DNA of 64,000 nt, taken from the NCBI RefSeq assembly GCF_030944405.1, contig NZ_CP132339.1, positions 3,906,001-3,970,000 of the forward strand, in the 5' to 3' direction. Under the pieces are notes generated by a model. It was not told the origin of the DNA. It searched no databases and was given only the letters and a program-made list of their open reading frames with translations. This document shows, piece after piece, positions 9,634 to 19,410 of the stretch. Within the stretch, counting starts at the first letter, position 1. Each line of letters starts with the position of its first letter. This DNA is from Janthinobacterium sp. J1-1. GTDB taxonomy: Bacteria > Pseudomonadota > Gammaproteobacteria > Burkholderiales > Burkholderiaceae_D. The translations under genes and the position numbers were made by a program.

Positions 9634-11403
9634 TCAGCAGGGCTGCGCCGCCTGCGTCGTGCTCGGCACCAGTTCGATAATGTCGTCGTGGTAGTCGGCC
9701 ACGGCAGTGCGGTGCGCCACGCTGATGATGGCGCTGTCGGGCAGCTCCTTGATCAGGACCTGGTACAGGCTGGCCTCGGTGGCCGGGTCGAGCGCGCTGG
9801 TCGCTTCATCGAGAAACACGAAGTCGGGCCGTTGCAACAGCACCCTGGCGAAGGCGACGCGCTGCTGTTCGCCGCCGGACAGCAGTTGCTGCCAGTTGTC
9901 GCGGGTTTTCAGCGACGTGATCCGGTTGCCCAGGCCGCAGGCGTCCAGCACGCGCCGGCAGGTGGCGTCTTCGAATTGATCGGGCGTCAAAGGGTAGCAC
10001 ATGGCGGCCTTGAAGGTGCCGCTCGGCAGGTAGCTGCGCTGCGGCAAAAACATGATGCGGGCCTTGGCCGGCAGCGTGACGGTACCCGCGCCATGCAGCC
10101 ATAGACCGGCCAGGGTGCGCAGCAGCGTGCTCTTGCCGGTGCCAGACGGGCCGCGCACCAGCGTACGGCTGCCTGCCGCCAATTGCAGTGGCGCCACATC
10201 GGCCAGCGGGTTGCCTTCCGGGGTGCGCAGGGCCAGCACGCTGCTGTGGATGCCGTCCTGGCTGGCGCGCGCCAAGGTAAAACCGTTCGGCCGCGCATGC
10301 GCCTTGTTGATGGCCCAGGAAAAATCGCGCAGCCGGTTCGCCAGTGCCAGCCACATCGCAAAACTCTTGTACGACTCCTGAAAATAGCCGAGCGATGCGC
10401 TGAGCTGGCCGAAGGCGCCGACGGCCTGCGTCACGCCGCCCATCGTGATCTCGCCGGCAAAATAGCGCGGCAGGGCGGTCAGCGTTGGCAGCACGGCGAA
10501 CAGGTGGCCGTAGACCGTCCTGGTCATCTCGAGCTTGGCGTTGCGCACGACCGTGGCCATGACGTTGTCGCGGATTTTCTCGAAGCGGCGGCGCAAGCGG
10601 CGCAATTCGTTGGCGGCGCCGCCGTAAAACGCGATCTGCACGGCGTTTTCGCGCACCTGCATGGCGCCATAACGGTAGTCTGCCTCGACGGTCTGCCGTT
10701 TCATGCCCAGCACGATCAGGCGCTTGCCTACCCAGTGGACCAGCAGCAGATACGCCACGTTGTAGATCAGGGCGACATAGACCATGTAGCCGGGAATCTG
10801 CAGGCGCAGCTCGCCGAGGGGAATCGTCAGGGTACCGGACAGCGTCCACAAGACCGCCGTGAAGGCCACGATATTGACCACCACGTTGACCATGTTGGAA
10901 ATGTTCACCACGCTGCTGTTGGCAAACAGCCTGACGTCTTCGGCGATATGCTGGTCGGCATTGGAGAGCGCGCCATCGGGATCCATGTCGTAGTAGGCGT
11001 GCGAGCTGAACCACTGTTCCAGATAGTGGTTGCTCAGCCATGTGCGCCAGTCCAGGTCGATCAGGTCGATGATGGCGGTGCGCACCACGCCGAGCGCGCC
11101 CACCAGCAAGCCGACGCCGATCGTCATCCAGACCACCTTTTTCAGCACATCCCACTTGCGGCCCAGCAGTGCGTCGGTCAGTTCGCCGGTCAGCTCATTG
11201 GCCCGGACATACAGCCATGCCGAGCCGAGCGTGATGGCCAGCCACAGCGCCACCAGCAGCCAGGCGCGCCAGCGCTGGCGCGCGCCCCAGTAAGGCGCGA
11301 ACAGGTGCAGCAGGCCGGGACGGCCGGCCGCGTCGATCGGCGAAGGTCCAGGCGAGTCTCTCACGGCTGAGGTGCTTGAGAAGTGCGGCCCGCAGGTGGG
11401 CAT
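9634..11403 (-). CDS. ABC transporter, fused permease/ATPase of the YddA/SbmA-BacA type
   Basis: A 589-residue half transporter. The N-terminal two-thirds has membrane helices (for example LLVALWLAITLGSAWLY near 50 and MTIGVGLLVGALGVV near 93) with the WRTWLSNHYL motif typical of the SbmA/BacA-like membrane domain. The C-terminal ATPase has Walker A GPSGTGKST, signature LSGGEQQRVAFARV and Walker B FVFLDEATSALD. Relatives import or export peptides, B12-like compounds or long-chain acyl substrates; the substrate here cannot be told. It stands alone on the minus strand with 263 bases of non-coding sequence upstream. No strong ribosome site supports the start at 11403. Confidence 0.9.
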   Translation of the reverse strand: MPTCGPHFSSTSAVRDSPGPSPIDAAGRPGLLHLFAPYWGARQRWRAWLLVALWLAITLGSAWLYVRANELTGELTDALLGRKWDVLKKVVWMTIGVGLLVGALGVVRTAIIDLIDLDWRTWLSNHYLEQWFSSHAYYDMDPDGALSNADQHIAEDVRLFANSSVVNISNMVNVVVNIVAFTAVLWTLSGTLTIPLGELRLQIPGYMVYVALIYNVAYLLLVHWVGKRLIVLGMKRQTVEADYRYGAMQVRENAVQIAFYGGAANELRRLRRRFEKIRDNVMATVVRNAKLEMTRTVYGHLFAVLPTLTALPRYFAGEITMGGVTQAVGAFGQLSASLGYFQESYKSFAMWLALANRLRDFSWAINKAHARPNGFTLARASQDGIHSSVLALRTPEGNPLADVAPLQLAAGSRTLVRGPSGTGKSTLLRTLAGLWLHGAGTVTLPAKARIMFLPQRSYLPSGTFKAAMCYPLTPDQFEDATCRRVLDACGLGNRITSLKTRDNWQQLLSGGEQQRVAFARVLLQRPDFVFLDEATSALDPATEASLYQVLIKELPDSAIISVAHRTAVADYHDDIIELVPSTTQAAQPC

Positions 11404-11666
11404 AGCAAATGTAAAGGGGCTGGCGGTGCCATGATATGCGCCTGTAAAAGTAATCTGGATGCATGAATTATCGGCTGCTGCACTGCATCATAACGTCAAT
11501 ATGGAAATGTTTCCAAAGCAACAGTACAACTGTGCGCGGCGATACAGTGCCCATGTGGCGTCAGCGTTCGCAATGCAACGATGGGGTAAAGCGATGCCGC
11601 CGCGGTGCAGCATCAAATTGCACCACCGCCAACCGCGGAGGTCTTTTCAGCAGGGCAGCGAGACGG

Positions 11667-12104
11667 CTATTTCTCGCTCTTGCTTGCGCACCCGGCGCAA
11701 TCCGGGGATTTTTTGTGCATGGCGTCGAGGCCCTGTTGTACAAGCTTCAGGAGCTCTATTTCTACGGTGCTGCCATTTTGCATGGACAGCAGCTTCACGG
11801 CAGAGGCAAGCGCGGGGGGAAGTTCCAGAAAATTCAGGATCAGCCCGTCTCCGGTCGGCACTGGCGGATCGATTGCTGTCCCTCTGGCGATGGGCAACGT
11901 TCCATGCACAAGCCAGTCGGTGCTGACGTCGAGAGCCGAGGCAATCTTCTCTGCCACGTCCAGACGAAGAGTGGCTTTGCCTGATTCGTAGCGATACAGT
12001 TGCGTGGGATTGATGCCCGCCAGTTCGGCCAGCTGCACTTGTGAGTGACCAAGATTCTCGCGGCAGCTTTTAATCCGTTCAGAAACAGGGGTGTTGCCAG
12101 ACAT
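11667..12104 (-). CDS. XRE-family transcriptional regulator
   Basis: A 145-residue protein with a lambda-repressor-type HTH at residues 8-65 (SQVQLAELAGINPTQLYRYE is the recognition region) and a C-terminal helical tail of unknown role. An AAAGG ribosome site lies just upstream of the ATG at 12104. It sits alone on the minus strand between the transglutaminase operon and the ABC transporter; its target cannot be deduced. Confidence 0.88.
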   Translation of the reverse strand: MSGNTPVSERIKSCRENLGHSQVQLAELAGINPTQLYRYESGKATLRLDVAEKIASALDVSTDWLVHGTLPIARGTAIDPPVPTGDGLILNFLELPPALASAVKLLSMQNGSTVEIELLKLVQQGLDAMHKKSPDCAGCASKSEK

Positions 12105-12251
12105 ATATATTGCCTTTCAATCTACAGCGTTGGTGAATGACCTGCTGTGAGGCACCCGTCGCCGGGCTGGAAAGCACGTCCAGTTCAGCCAGCAAATCGC
12201 CCGGCAAAGCCGCAAGGACGTCCTCCAGGCTTTCTGTAAGAAATACTTCAG

Positions 12252-13187
12252 CTATGCCTGATGCACAAGCGGCAGCACCGGCAACGGCGTCACCGTCACC
12301 TGTACATCCAGATCCTGGCGCCCGCCACCGAGCACGATGCCGCGCATCGGCGTGACGTCGCTGAAATCGCGGCCCCAGCCCAGGGTGATGTGCTCGTGCT
12401 GCACCAGGCAGCGGTTGGTCGGGTCGAAGTCGACCCAGCCCAGGGCCGGGCAGTACACCGAGACCCAGGCGTGCGAGGCGTCGGCGCCGACCAGGCGCGG
12501 CTTGCCTTCGGGTGGGTGGGTCAGGATGTAGCCGCTGATGTAGCGCGCCGGCAGGCCGATGCTGCGCAGGCAGCCTATCATCAGCTGGGCGAAATCCTGG
12601 CACACGCCGCGCCGGCCGCGCAGCACCTGTTCCAGCGGCGTCGAAATCTCGGTGGCCTTGCTGTCGAATTCAAAGTCGTCGAAGATGCGCTGGGTCAGTT
12701 CCAGCGCCGCGTCGAGCTGGGGCCGGCCCGGCGTGTAGCTCTTGCGCGCGTAGGCTTCCAGTTCCGGGAACCAGTGAACGTGGGGCGACGCATACAGATA
12801 GCGGCAGGCTTCCAGGGTGGCGGCGCTTTTTTCCTTGCCCATCATGTCGCGCACGCTTTCCCACGGCAAGGTGGCGGCGATTTGCGCCAGGCTGGGGCGC
12901 GCATGCAGCAGCACCGTCGATTCGGCATGCACCAGCAGGCTGTCGTGCGGCACGGTGAGCGCCACGTGGCGGATGTGGTTGCCGAAGTAATCAAGGCCGT
13001 CCTTGCCCTCGCTGACCACCGGGTCGAGCCAGATCAGGTGCGATTCGGTCTGCTGCCAGGCAAACGAGCGCGGCGTCATGTGCAGGTATTGCTGCGACAA
13101 GGTGACCGTGCTCTGATACTGGTAGCGCGTTTCATGCACCACGCGGTAGCGGGCGCAGACCGCGGCGCTGGTCGGGCTGTCGCTCAT
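12252..13187 (-). CDS. Transglutaminase-like cysteine peptidase-fold protein
   Basis: 311 residues. The N-terminal bacterial transglutaminase domain begins YRVVHETRYQY near 14, and the core follows with a Cys-His-Asp triad at C196 (GRRGVCQDFA), H239 (ASHAWVSVY) and D255 (WVDFDPTN). Such proteins form or cleave amide/isopeptide bonds, or act as cytosolic peptidases. Its ATG overlaps the stop of the ATP-grasp/alpha-E gene by ATGA, so the two are translationally coupled. In the amidoligase systems described by Iyer and colleagues, this combination is predicted to make and trim a peptide tag; the substrate is unknown. Confidence 0.9.
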   Translation of the reverse strand: MSDSPTSAAVCARYRVVHETRYQYQSTVTLSQQYLHMTPRSFAWQQTESHLIWLDPVVSEGKDGLDYFGNHIRHVALTVPHDSLLVHAESTVLLHARPSLAQIAATLPWESVRDMMGKEKSAATLEACRYLYASPHVHWFPELEAYARKSYTPGRPQLDAALELTQRIFDDFEFDSKATEISTPLEQVLRGRRGVCQDFAQLMIGCLRSIGLPARYISGYILTHPPEGKPRLVGADASHAWVSVYCPALGWVDFDPTNRCLVQHEHITLGWGRDFSDVTPMRGIVLGGGRQDLDVQVTVTPLPVLPLVHQA

Positions 13188-15763
13188 GATGTGCGCTTTC
13201 TTTGCTGGCCATTGTCGGTGTAGCTGAAAAATTGCACGCTGATGTGCTCGGACAGGGTGGCGCTGGCCAGCTGGATACGGTTCAGCAGTTCGCTCAAGGT
13301 GGCGTTGCCGTAGTTCAGATCGGTGCCCGGCGCCAGCGCGGTCAATTCGTCCTTCAGCGGCGCCAGCAGGTGTTCGCCGCAGGCGCCGTGGGTCTGCGCG
13401 ATCCTGTGCAGCGTGCCCAGGATGCCATTGATCTGGAACAGCACCGAGCGTGGATTGCTTTCGTCGCGCAGCAGCAGGTCCAGCACCGGCAGCCACTCGG
13501 GCTGGGCGCGGTAGCGGGCGCGGTAGGTGATGATGCTGTCGGACAGCTCGAGCAGCCAGTCCAGGTTGCCGTTGCGGTCCATCGCCAGCGCGCGCTGCAG
13601 CACTTCGCACTGGAATTGCAGCCGTTCGAGGCGGCGGCCGATCGACATGAAGCGCCAGCCGAGGTCGCGCGTCATGCCGTCGAGCGCAAAGCCGGCCAGC
13701 ATCATCAGCGAGGCGGCGGCGTCGTCGAGGATGGTCATCGCCGCCGACTGCGACGGCCGCTCGCCGGGGTGGGCCGCCGGCTGCACCATGCGGTTCAGGG
13801 CGCGCCAGTTATCGACCGAAAAACGTTCGTGCAACTGGCCGGCCACCTGGTGCAGCTGGCGCTGCTGCCGCGCCAGCCCCGGCACGGCCGGCGACACCAC
13901 CGCCAGCAGCAAGGCCGATTCGATCTCGGCGTCGCTGAAGATGGCGGCGGGCGCGACGCTCTGCGTCTGGGTCATGGTTAGCCCACCCAGGCTTTGCGAC
14001 TGAGTCTGCACCGGCTTCTTGCCGGCGTCGAGGAGCTGGAAGTGGATGCACAAGGCTTCAACCGTGGGCCACTCGGCGCCGCGCTGGTCGAAGCGGACAT
14101 TGAACAGGAAATGCAGGGCCACCCGCAGCAGGCGGCCGATATTGTCGCAGCGTTCGGCGTGGCGGCCGTACCACAGCAGGTTTTCCGCCACCCGGCTCGA
14201 CAGGTTGGTGTCTTCGCGCACCAGGTTGTCGCTGGTGATGCTGCGGTGCTGGGGGCGATGCACTTCCACCTTGGCGCGCGCCTGGACCCAGGTATCCTTG
14301 CTGGCGCCGCCCATTTGCATGGTCAGCACGCGCGCATCGGGTCCGGTGGCCACCCGCGTCAGGCCGCCCGGCATCACCACATAGCCATTCGGCGTGGCGC
14401 AGGCGAACACGCGCAGGCCGATGGCGCGCGCCTGCAAACCTGGCGTGGCGCCGCCTTTCCATACGGGCGCCTGCGACAGCCGCACCACTTCCTGGGCGAT
14501 GAACTTGTCCGGACTGGCGCGCAGCCTGGCGATAAAGGCCGCGCGCGCCGCGCCGTCCAGGTCCTGGCCGAACACCGCCGATTGCGGGCGCTGGGAAAAA
14601 CTGGGCTTGATCACCAGCCGGTCGAGTTTCTCGATCACGGCTTCGAGTGCCGCCGGTTCGCCGCACCACCAGGTGGCGACCGACGGCATCTTCAATGGTT
14701 CGCCCAGCAGGCGGCGCGACAGCGCCGGCAGGAAGCCGAGCAGGGCGCCCGATTCCAGCAGGCTGGAACCGAGGCTGTTGGCGACCAGCACATTGCCGCG
14801 TCTTGCCGCCTGCGTCAGGCCCGCCACGCCCAGCATGGAGCCGTCCAGTTCGAGCGGATCGCAGGCTTCGTCGTCGACCCGGCGCATGATGACATGCACG
14901 CGCTGCAGGCCGGCCAGGGTTTTCAGGTAGACCACGCCCTCGCGCACGGTGAGGTCGCCGCCTTCGACCAGCGGCAAGCCGAGATAGCGCGCCAGGTAGG
15001 CTTGTTCGTAATAGCTGGCGGTGCGCGGGCCGGCGGTCAGCAGCACGATCAGCGGCATGTCGCCGTCGCGCAGCGGCGCCGGCGCGTCGCCGCCCGCGGC
15101 GCACAGCCGTCCCCAGTGCACCAGGCTGTCGTGCATGGTGCGGAAGAACGGCGTCAGCGGCTGCACCTTCAGCTCGCGCAGCAGGTCGGGGAAAGTGGGC
15201 GAGATGATGGCACGGTTTTCCAGCGCATAGCCGGCGCCCGACGGCGCCTGGGTGCGGTCGGCCATCACCCACCAGCGGCCATCGGGCGCGCGCGCCAGGT
15301 CCACCGCATAAAAATGCAGGGCCACGTCGTCGTGATGGCGGATGTCGTGGCAAGGGCGCAGGAAGCCAGCGTGGCCGTGCACCAGCGCCGGCGGCAGCAG
15401 CCCTTCGCGCAGCATCTGCTGCTGGCCATAGACATCGCCGAGGATCTGGTTGAGCAGGGTGGCGCGCTGGATCACCGCCGCCTCGATGACGCTCCATTCC
15501 TCGGGCGGCAGGATCAGCGGCAGCGCGTTCAGGTCCCACGGCCGCTGGCGGCCGTCTCGGTCGGCCGGCACATTGTAGGTGACGCCGTTTTCGCGTACCT
15601 GGCGCTGCACCATCTCGTTGCGCTGGCGCATCATGCCCGGCGCTTCGAGCTCCAGGTTGGCCAGCATCGCGCGCCAGTGCGCGCGCGGCACCTTGGCCGC
15701 GTCCAGCATTTCATCGTAGCTGTCGGGCGCGGCCAGGTAATGGGCGAGAAGAGAAGAGGGCAT
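13184..15763 (-). CDS. Circularly permuted ATP-grasp / alpha-E fusion protein
   Basis: 859 residues. The N-terminal part is a circularly permuted type 2 ATP-grasp (DUF404/DUF407-like), with VTYNVPADRDGRQRPWDLN near 60, WWVMADRTQAPSGAGYALEN near 164 and LDRLVIKPSFSQRP near 367. The C-terminal part, from about residue 500, is an alpha-E (DUF403) helical domain beginning NLLWYGRHAERCDN. Many genomes keep these as two genes; here they are one. ATP-grasp enzymes of this class are predicted amidoligases. The gene lies between two transglutaminase-like genes on the same strand and overlaps the downstream one by 4 bases. It probably supplies the ligase activity of the set. Confidence 0.92.
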   Translation of the reverse strand: MPSSLLAHYLAAPDSYDEMLDAAKVPRAHWRAMLANLELEAPGMMRQRNEMVQRQVRENGVTYNVPADRDGRQRPWDLNALPLILPPEEWSVIEAAVIQRATLLNQILGDVYGQQQMLREGLLPPALVHGHAGFLRPCHDIRHHDDVALHFYAVDLARAPDGRWWVMADRTQAPSGAGYALENRAIISPTFPDLLRELKVQPLTPFFRTMHDSLVHWGRLCAAGGDAPAPLRDGDMPLIVLLTAGPRTASYYEQAYLARYLGLPLVEGGDLTVREGVVYLKTLAGLQRVHVIMRRVDDEACDPLELDGSMLGVAGLTQAARRGNVLVANSLGSSLLESGALLGFLPALSRRLLGEPLKMPSVATWWCGEPAALEAVIEKLDRLVIKPSFSQRPQSAVFGQDLDGAARAAFIARLRASPDKFIAQEVVRLSQAPVWKGGATPGLQARAIGLRVFACATPNGYVVMPGGLTRVATGPDARVLTMQMGGASKDTWVQARAKVEVHRPQHRSITSDNLVREDTNLSSRVAENLLWYGRHAERCDNIGRLLRVALHFLFNVRFDQRGAEWPTVEALCIHFQLLDAGKKPVQTQSQSLGGLTMTQTQSVAPAAIFSDAEIESALLLAVVSPAVPGLARQQRQLHQVAGQLHERFSVDNWRALNRMVQPAAHPGERPSQSAAMTILDDAAASLMMLAGFALDGMTRDLGWRFMSIGRRLERLQFQCEVLQRALAMDRNGNLDWLLELSDSIITYRARYRAQPEWLPVLDLLLRDESNPRSVLFQINGILGTLHRIAQTHGACGEHLLAPLKDELTALAPGTDLNYGNATLSELLNRIQLASATLSEHISVQFFSYTDNGQQRKRTS

Positions 15764-15813
15764 GGGCGCGCGCTACAAAAGGATAGGAGAGATTGCAGGA
15801 ACGCAACAATAGG

Positions 15814-18800
15814 TCAATACGGCTGCCAGCGCAAGTCCAGGGTCATCGGGAAGCTCGGATTGTGTGCCTCTTTCATCACAGTCATCGGGCCCGGCGTGTG
15901 GCCGTGTGGCCAGAAGCGCGCAAACCGGCGCGCTTCGGCGGCGTTGGCGTTGACCGGCGAGCCGACCTCGCTGCGCCCGCCCGGATGCACCACGTGATAG
16001 GTGCAACCGCCGATCGCGCGCCCGCTCCAGGTATCGACCAGGTCGAACGTGAGCGGCGCCTGCACGCGGATGCTCGGGTGCAGCGCCGACCATGGGCTCC
16101 ACGCGCGGAAGCGCACGCCGGCCACGTATTCGCCGGGCACGCCGGTCGGATGCAGCGGCAGCATGCGGCCATTGCAGGCCACCACGTGGCGCCCGTCCGT
16201 CAGGCCGCGCACCAGCAGCTGCATGCGCTCCACCGACGAATCGACATAGCGCGCCGTGCCGCCGGCGGACACTTCCTCGCCCAGCACATTCCATGGCTCG
16301 ATGGCCTGGCGCAGCTCCATTTCGACGCCCTCGTAGACGACGGTACCGAAGCGTGGGAAGCGGAACTCGATGAAGGGCTCGAACCAGTGGTCCTCGAACT
16401 GGTAGCCGGCTTCGCGCAGGTCGCGCGCGACGTCGCGGATATCCTGCGCAACAAAATGCGGCAGCATCCAGCGGTCGTGCAGCGCCGTGCCCCAGTGCAC
16501 CAGCTTGGCCTGGAAGGGCTGGCGCCAGAAGCGGGCGACGAGGGCCCGCAACAGCAGCATTTGCAGCAGGCTCATGCGCTCGTGCGGCGGCATCTCGAAG
16601 GCGCGGAACTCCACCAGGCCCAGGCGGCCGGTGGGGCCGTCCGGCGAATACAGCTTGTCGATCGAGAATTCCGAACGGTGCGTATTGCCGGTCAAATCCA
16701 CCAGCATATTACGCAGCAGGCGGTCGACCATCCACGGCTTGTCGCCCGGGTGCATGGTCGGCAGCACCTGGTCCATCTGCTGGAAGGCGATCGCCAGCTC
16801 GTACAGATTGTCGTCGCGCGCTTCATCGACGCGCGGCGCCTGGCTGGTCGGCCCGATAAAGGTGCCCGAGAACAGGTACGAGAGCGCCGGGTGCACCTGC
16901 CAGTAGGTGATCAGGCTTTTCAGCAGGTCGGGCCGGCGCAGCATCGGGCTGTCTTCGGCGGTAGCGCCGCCCAGGGTGGCGTGGTTGCCGCCTCCGGTGC
17001 CGGTATGGCGGCCGTCGAGCATGAATTTTTCGGTGCCCAGCCGGGTCAGGCGCGCCTCCTGGTAGAGGGTCGACATGTTGTACACCAGCTCATTCCAGCT
17101 GGCCGCCGGATGGATGTTCACTTCGATCACGCCAGGGTCGGGCGTGACGCTGAGCAGCTTGATGCGCGGATCGCGCGGCGGCGGATAGCCCTCGATCCAC
17201 AGCTTCATTTTCAGCTTCGAGGCGGTGTTTTCCACCGCGGTGACCAGCGCCAGGTAATCCTCGATGCGCTTCAACGGCGGCATGAAGATATGCAGGCGGC
17301 CGGCGCGCACCTCGATGCACAGCGCGGTATGGATCACCTCGCGGGCGGCGGGGTCCCGTGGCGTGCGTGCCTTGGCGGTACTCTCGGACTTGCCTGCGGC
17401 CAGGCCCAGCACGGGACGCTTGTCTTTTTTTGCCGCCGGCAGCGCGCCGCGCGGGGCGAACGGGTCGACATCGAACTCCATGTCCGCCTCGCGTTCTTCC
17501 GGAAGCACCCAGGGCAGGGTGGCCAGCGGCAGGCGCAGGCCCATCGGCGAGTCGCCTTCGATCAGGTACAGATGCTCGCGGCGCAGCGGCCAGGCCGAGG
17601 TGCGCCAGTTGGTGCCCAGCATGATCGCAGGATCATGGTCGGCCGCCTTCAAGGGCAGCACGTAGCCGGCCACCTGGCCCAGGCCGCGTTCCAGCAGGCG
17701 CGCCAGGCGGCGCCGCTCTTCGGGCGCCTTCAGGTCGGCCTGCAAGGGGTCCAGGTTGCGCGGCAGCGCCTGTTCGCGCTGGGCCTGCAGCAGCACGTCC
17801 TCGTAGGCGGCGATGGCGCTGTTGGCGGGCAGCCGCAGCGTCCTGGTCAGTTCGGCGGCGAAGCTGGCCGCCTCGTCGCTGCCATAGCCGTCGTCGACGT
17901 GTTCATCCGAGAACAAGGTGGCGTCGAGCCACATCGGCTGGCCGTCGACGCGCCAGAAGATATTGAGCGCCCAGCGCGGCAGCGGCTCGCCCGGATACCA
18001 TTTGCCCTGGCCGTAGTGCAGCATGCCGCCCGGCGCAAAGTGGTTTTTCAGGCGGTGCATCAGGTTGCCGGCCAGCTCGCGCTTGTCGTCGCCGTGGGCC
18101 AGGGTGTTCCATTGCGCGCCATCCATGTCGTCGATCGACACAAACGTCGGCTCGCCGCCCTGGGTCAGGCGCACGTCCTGGCGTTTCAGGTCGGCGTCGA
18201 CCTGCTGGCCCAGCTGGTCGATCTTTTGCCAGTCCGCTTCCGAATACGGTTTCGTCACGCGCGGGTCTTCGTGGATGCGGGTGACCGTCATCTCATGGTA
18301 GAACGTGACTTCGGCCTGGTCGGTATAGCCGCTGACCGGCGCCGCCGACGACGGCATGGCCGTGCAGGCGAGTGGAATATGGCCTTCGCTGGCCAGCATG
18401 CCGGAAGTGGGGTCCAGCCCGATCCAGCCGGCGCCGGGGATATACACCTCGGTCCAGGCATGCAGGTCGGTAAAGTCCTCGGCCGCGCCGCTGGGGCCAT
18501 CCAGCGCCTCCTGGTCGGCGCGCAATTGAATCAGGTAGCCGGACACGAAACGCGCCGCCAGCCCCAGTTCGCGCAGGATCTGCACCAGCAGCCAGCCGGT
18601 GTCGCGGCACGAACCCGAGCGCTTTTCCAGCGTGTCTTCCGGCGCCTGCACGCCCGGCTCCATGCGCAGCAGATAGGCGATGTCCTGCTGCAGGCGCTGG
18701 TTGATGGCGACCAGGAAGTCGTTGGTCAGCATCGGCTGCGCCAGCAGGGCGGCGCGGGCCGCCGCCACCCATTCGGTCTGCAGCGGCCCCGCCGGCTCCG

Positions 18801-19158
18801 TGACCAGGTAGGGGCTCAGTTCCGCCGTCAGTTGCTCCGGGTAGGCAAACGGGAATTTTTCGGCATATTTTTCAACGAAGAAATCGAAGGGGTTGATGAC
18901 CGTCATGTCGGCCACCAGGTCGACCGTGAAGTCGAGCACGTCGGTTTTTTCCTGGAACACGAAACGGCCGATGTAATTGCCGTATGGGTCTTGCTGCCAG
19001 TTGATGAAATGGTCCTGCGGCTGCACCGTCAGCGAGTACGACAAGATCGGTGTGCGCGCATGGGGGGCCGGGCGCAAACGTACTTCGTGCGGCGACAGGT
19101 TGACCAGACGGTCGTAGCGGTAACTGGTCTTGTGGTGCAGCGCGATACGGATAGCCAT
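15814..19158 (-). CDS. Large transglutaminase-like protein with DUF2126 domain
   Basis: 1114 residues. Start at MAIRIALHHKTSYRYDRLV is chosen because an AAAGG lies upstream; an in-frame ATG 66 bases earlier is possible. The N-terminal transglutaminase domain covers residues 1-90 and the catalytic core has C184 (GSCRDTGW), H233 (DLHAWTEVY) and D249 (GLDPTSG). The rest is DUF2126, with PMLRRPDLLKSLITYWQ and HPTGVPGEYVAGVRFRAW conserved-looking blocks. It is first in a three-gene minus-strand run with the ATP-grasp/alpha-E fusion 50 bases downstream. The family regularly accompanies those proteins. Enzymatic target unknown. Confidence 0.93.
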   Translation of the reverse strand: MAIRIALHHKTSYRYDRLVNLSPHEVRLRPAPHARTPILSYSLTVQPQDHFINWQQDPYGNYIGRFVFQEKTDVLDFTVDLVADMTVINPFDFFVEKYAEKFPFAYPEQLTAELSPYLVTEPAGPLQTEWVAAARAALLAQPMLTNDFLVAINQRLQQDIAYLLRMEPGVQAPEDTLEKRSGSCRDTGWLLVQILRELGLAARFVSGYLIQLRADQEALDGPSGAAEDFTDLHAWTEVYIPGAGWIGLDPTSGMLASEGHIPLACTAMPSSAAPVSGYTDQAEVTFYHEMTVTRIHEDPRVTKPYSEADWQKIDQLGQQVDADLKRQDVRLTQGGEPTFVSIDDMDGAQWNTLAHGDDKRELAGNLMHRLKNHFAPGGMLHYGQGKWYPGEPLPRWALNIFWRVDGQPMWLDATLFSDEHVDDGYGSDEAASFAAELTRTLRLPANSAIAAYEDVLLQAQREQALPRNLDPLQADLKAPEERRRLARLLERGLGQVAGYVLPLKAADHDPAIMLGTNWRTSAWPLRREHLYLIEGDSPMGLRLPLATLPWVLPEEREADMEFDVDPFAPRGALPAAKKDKRPVLGLAAGKSESTAKARTPRDPAAREVIHTALCIEVRAGRLHIFMPPLKRIEDYLALVTAVENTASKLKMKLWIEGYPPPRDPRIKLLSVTPDPGVIEVNIHPAASWNELVYNMSTLYQEARLTRLGTEKFMLDGRHTGTGGGNHATLGGATAEDSPMLRRPDLLKSLITYWQVHPALSYLFSGTFIGPTSQAPRVDEARDDNLYELAIAFQQMDQVLPTMHPGDKPWMVDRLLRNMLVDLTGNTHRSEFSIDKLYSPDGPTGRLGLVEFRAFEMPPHERMSLLQMLLLRALVARFWRQPFQAKLVHWGTALHDRWMLPHFVAQDIRDVARDLREAGYQFEDHWFEPFIEFRFPRFGTVVYEGVEMELRQAIEPWNVLGEEVSAGGTARYVDSSVERMQLLVRGLTDGRHVVACNGRMLPLHPTGVPGEYVAGVRFRAWSPWSALHPSIRVQAPLTFDLVDTWSGRAIGGCTYHVVHPGGRSEVGSPVNANAAEARRFARFWPHGHTPGPMTVMKEAHNPSFPMTLDLRWQPY

Positions 19159-19410
19159 GCGGAGTGCCTTTCGATGTGGGCGCGGCCGAAGCCGGCGCGA
19201 TACGCTGGAGTAAGCAGGATTCATACCTGATATTCCAGCGTAACACGCCGCACACCGCAGGCACGTTTCTTGATAAGTTTCTTGATAATACTGTCGGTGC
19301 TAAGATGCTTTGTCCTTTCGACACTCTTGCAACGCACCAAGCCGACCTGATGCATCCCGCACGGCGCACCATGATGGTGCAACCTGATCAAATAGTGAAA
19401 GCGATTCGCC

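Noticed and set aside
13994..15997. Long open frame opposite the ATP-grasp/alpha-E gene
   Set aside because: Antisense artefact of the same kind; no family resemblance and no ribosome site.
15793..19230. Very long open frame on the plus strand opposite the DUF2126 gene (about 1145 codons)
   Set aside because: Antisense to a well-supported transglutaminase gene. Its His/Gln/Arg-rich, low-complexity translation is what GC-rich codon bias gives on the reverse strand.
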